This document shows positions 61,988 through 64,000 of a stretch of 64,000 bases of DNA, piece after piece. Below the pieces are notes generated by a model. It ran no database searches and had not been told where the DNA came from. It worked only from the letters and a program-made list of their open reading frames with translations. Position numbers and translations under genes: made by a program. Every line of letters begins with the position of its first letter. Positions within the stretch are counted from its first letter, which is position 1. The DNA comes from Devosia sp. 66-22. Its GTDB lineage: Bacteria > Pseudomonadota > Alphaproteobacteria > Rhizobiales > Devosiaceae. Location: the NCBI GenBank assembly GCA_001899065.1, contig MKUZ01000031.1:11382-75381 (forward strand). Direction: 5' to 3'.

Positions 61988-64000
61988 ATGGCCGACCACA
62001 AGCCCAAACCGCGCCGTTCCATCCTGCCGCTGCTGATTGCCGTCCTCGCGGTGGCGGCGATCATCCTCGTCATCGTCGGCCGGCTCGTCGGCCCGACCCC
62101 GGTGGCCCAGCCGGGCTGGCAGGACGCCCTCTACTCGGTGCTGCTCGCCTTCACGCTCGACGGCTCGTTCCTGGGACAGCAGAGCATCATCGCGCTGCTC
62201 GGTGCCTTTGCCGCGGCGCTGGTGTTCTATCTCGCGCTGTTCGGCAGCCTGTGGGTCGTGTTCCGCCGCCGCCTCGTCGCCTGGCGCGCCGCGCGCAGCC
62301 GGCGGCACATCGTCGTCGTCGGCGACGATGCCGATGCCGAGGAGCTGGCGGTCGTCCTGTCGGCCAGCGCGAACGTCGTTCTTGTCTCGGCGCAGCCGAC
62401 GCAGGAGCGGCGCGTGATGTGGGTCGAGCGGCCCACCGTCACCTCCGAGCTCATCGCCGCCGCCAGTATCCACAACGCCCGCTCGGTCGTCGTGATGCTC
62501 GCCGATGAAAAGGTCAACGCCGCCATCGCCACGTCCATCGCCAGCGGCCGCGACGGCGCGGCGGAGCCCGCCATCTGGTGCCGCACCGGCGACCGGCTGG
62601 TGGCCGACCGCGTCGCCGCCGTCGAGACCGGCGCGTCGCGCATCCTCGTGTTCGACGAAGCGCAGATCATGGCGCGCGAGGTGTTCGCGCGGCAGCCGGC
62701 GCACGCCATCGCCGAACGCATGGCGGCCGACCGCGTGCATTTCCTCATCCTCGGCTTCGGGCGGCTGGGACAGGCGATGGCGGAGGAGGCGATCTTTTCG
62801 GGCATCGCGGCGGGGCTGGGCCGGCCGATGATCACGGTGCTCGACCGGCACGCGGCGCGGGCCGAGGCGGTCTATCGCGAAAGCCGCCCGGCGCTCGACA
62901 AGGCGGTCGATCTCGCTTTCATCGAGGCCGAGCTGATCACGTCGGAGAACGCGCCGGCCCTGTCGCGGGCCGCCCTCGCTGAGCTCGCCCTGCGCGACGC
63001 GGTCGCGCGGGTCACCGGCATCCTGATCTGCCTGGGCAGCGACGCCGACAATGTGCGCTTCGCGCTGGCTCTCCCCGACATCCGCCGCCGCGAAGGGCGC
63101 TACTTCGCACCCGCCTTCATGCGCCTGCGCGACCCCGATGCCGAGAGCGTGGTGTTCGCCACGGCGCAGCCGCATGTGCTCGATCCCAACAGCGGCGTGC
63201 AGCCGCTCGAGCGGCCGACCCGGCTGGTGGCGAGCGACATTCTCGATGCCGCGCATCGCGACGAGGCGGCGCGGCTGCTGCATGCGGCCTATAGCGGTGG
63301 CGCGGGCAAGTCGGCCGGCGCCTCCACCGACTGGAACCATCTTCCGGAAACCTACCGCCGCGCCAATCGCCGCAGCGCCGACCACATCGCGGCCAAGCTG
63401 TTCTCGATCGGGCTCACCTCCGAGCATGACGCGCATGCGCCCATGCTGGTCGAGCGCCATGCGCATCAGCGCATCGTCGCGCCGCTCGCCGCCGATGGCG
63501 ATGCGCGCCTGCCCCTGCTGGCGGCGCTCGAGCATCGCCGCTGGGCCGCCGACCGCGTCGTCGACGGCTGGTCCTATGCCGCCACGCGCGACGACGACCT
63601 CAAGCATCATCCGCTGCTCGAGCGCGGCGATTATGCCGAGCTGCCCGAGCTCGAGCAGCGCAAGGACCGCGACCAGATCCGCACCGTGCTCTCCTCGGTC
63701 GTGGTCTCCGACGGCAAGGGCGCCATGCCCGAAATCCGCGTCGCCCTGGCCGGCCACCGCAAGCTCGATCCTGCCGAGGAGCAGCGCGCCGTCACGGCGC
63801 TGGTCGAGCGGCTGATCCCGCGCCTCGCGGTGAAGGACCATGTCGTCACGCTGGTTTCGCCGCTGGCGCCGGGTGCCGATCTCGCGCTCACCGAGGGCGT
63901 GGCGCGGGCGCTCCGGGGCAAGGTGGGCGAGCTCCGCCTCATCGTGCCCGAAGCCGTGCCCTATCGCGTCGTGCTCGACACCATTGCGCGCGAGGAGGAG
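61988..64000 (+). CDS. Membrane protein with RCK-like, RyR and SLOG-like domains (3' truncated by window edge)
   Basis: The frame is open from ATG 61988 to the window end (671 residues seen). Two membrane segments (about 11-34 and 68-92) flank a short amphipathic stretch, QDALYSVLLAFTLDGSF, placed like the pore helix of two-segment channels but without a TVGYG filter. Two Rossmann/TrkA-N-like domains follow (about 105-230, HIVVVGDDADAEE; about 248-370, LILGFGRLGQAMAEE). A bacterial ryanodine-receptor (RyR) domain covers about 450-565 (TYRRANRRSADHIAAK, LEHRRWAADRVVDGW, HHPLLERGDYAELP). A SLOG-like nucleotide-binding domain starts at about 582 (EIRVALAGHRKLDP) and runs off the end. Function unknown; nucleotide or ion sensing at the membrane is inferred. 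Confidence 0.85.
   Translation, partial: MADHKPKPRRSILPLLIAVLAVAAIILVIVGRLVGPTPVAQPGWQDALYSVLLAFTLDGSFLGQQSIIALLGAFAAALVFYLALFGSLWVVFRRRLVAWRAARSRRHIVVVGDDADAEELAVVLSASANVVLVSAQPTQERRVMWVERPTVTSELIAAASIHNARSVVVMLADEKVNAAIATSIASGRDGAAEPAIWCRTGDRLVADRVAAVETGASRILVFDEAQIMAREVFARQPAHAIAERMAADRVHFLILGFGRLGQAMAEEAIFSGIAAGLGRPMITVLDRHAARAEAVYRESRPALDKAVDLAFIEAELITSENAPALSRAALAELALRDAVARVTGILICLGSDADNVRFALALPDIRRREGRYFAPAFMRLRDPDAESVVFATAQPHVLDPNSGVQPLERPTRLVASDILDAAHRDEAARLLHAAYSGGAGKSAGASTDWNHLPETYRRANRRSADHIAAKLFSIGLTSEHDAHAPMLVERHAHQRIVAPLAADGDARLPLLAALEHRRWAADRVVDGWSYAATRDDDLKHHPLLERGDYAELPELEQRKDRDQIRTVLSSVVVSDGKGAMPEIRVALAGHRKLDPAEEQRAVTALVERLIPRLAVKDHVVTLVSPLAPGADLALTEGVARALRGKVGELRLIVPEAVPYRVVLDTIAREEE

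Noticed and set aside
1-64000. CRISPR arrays, insertion sequences, integrases or prophage genes
   Set aside because: No spaced direct repeats of 25-40 bases, transposase motifs or attachment-site duplications were seen; the hyuB-phyH junction shows no mobile element remnant.

Overview
The window (about 65% G+C by eye) looks like a chromosome segment of an alphaproteobacterium of the order Hyphomicrobiales. The order mnmG-rsmG-parA-parB, the holA-lptE-leuS block, a CenR-type response regulator, FtsK, and the many ABC uptake systems with GntR and LacI regulators all fit. A Devosia-like organism is a guess from overall gene style, not from a search.

Region 1 (1-24 kb) is a housekeeping block with no visible gene damage: tRNA modification and rRNA methylation (mnmG, rsmG), chromosome partition (parA, parB, with two parS sites inside rsmG), holA, lptE, leuS, a PLP-homeostasis protein, CenR, xth, dtd, lolA, ftsK, a nitrogen-control cluster (glnK, two amtB genes, two sigma-54 promoters and an NtrC-type site), a UbiH-like hydroxylase, a LON-domain protein, a thioredoxin-TPR protein and tRNA-Gly(GCC). 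It lies near the partition locus and therefore probably near the origin.

Region 2 (24-42 kb) is accessory catabolism. A GntR regulator diverges from a dipeptide-type ABC transporter and a hydantoinase/oxoprolinase operon. That operon is cut inside hyuB and joined to the tail of a phytanoyl-CoA dioxygenase gene, which leads into a ribose-type ABC operon with ribokinase, RbsD, DeoC, a zinc alcohol dehydrogenase and a creatininase-family hydrolase. Three genes here (a permease, hyuA, ribokinase) carry single-base frameshifts. An M14-type deacylase and an HU protein with a lysine/alanine tail close the region.

Region 3 (42.8-62 kb) holds two sugar loci. A LacI regulator diverges from a GH78 rhamnosidase and a CUT1 ABC transporter; the last permease has lost its stop to an apparent extra G. 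An aldose epimerase then diverges from a GH36 alpha-galactosidase followed by an Agp-like ABC transporter, a galactonate-dehydratase-like enolase, an SDR dehydrogenase and a GntR regulator. Read together this is alpha-galactoside import, hydrolysis and oxidative (De Ley-Doudoroff-like) galactose breakdown. A shared palindrome (TGTACGACA core) lies 54-57 bases before both the GH36 gene and the transporter gene.

All four solute-binding-protein genes in the window are followed, before the next cistron, by a strong stem-loop. The window ends inside a gene for a two-membrane-segment protein with two RCK-like Rossmann domains, a bacterial RyR domain and a SLOG-like domain. This architecture belongs to the poorly understood nucleotide-signalling/conflict systems and is the best candidate here for something undescribed.
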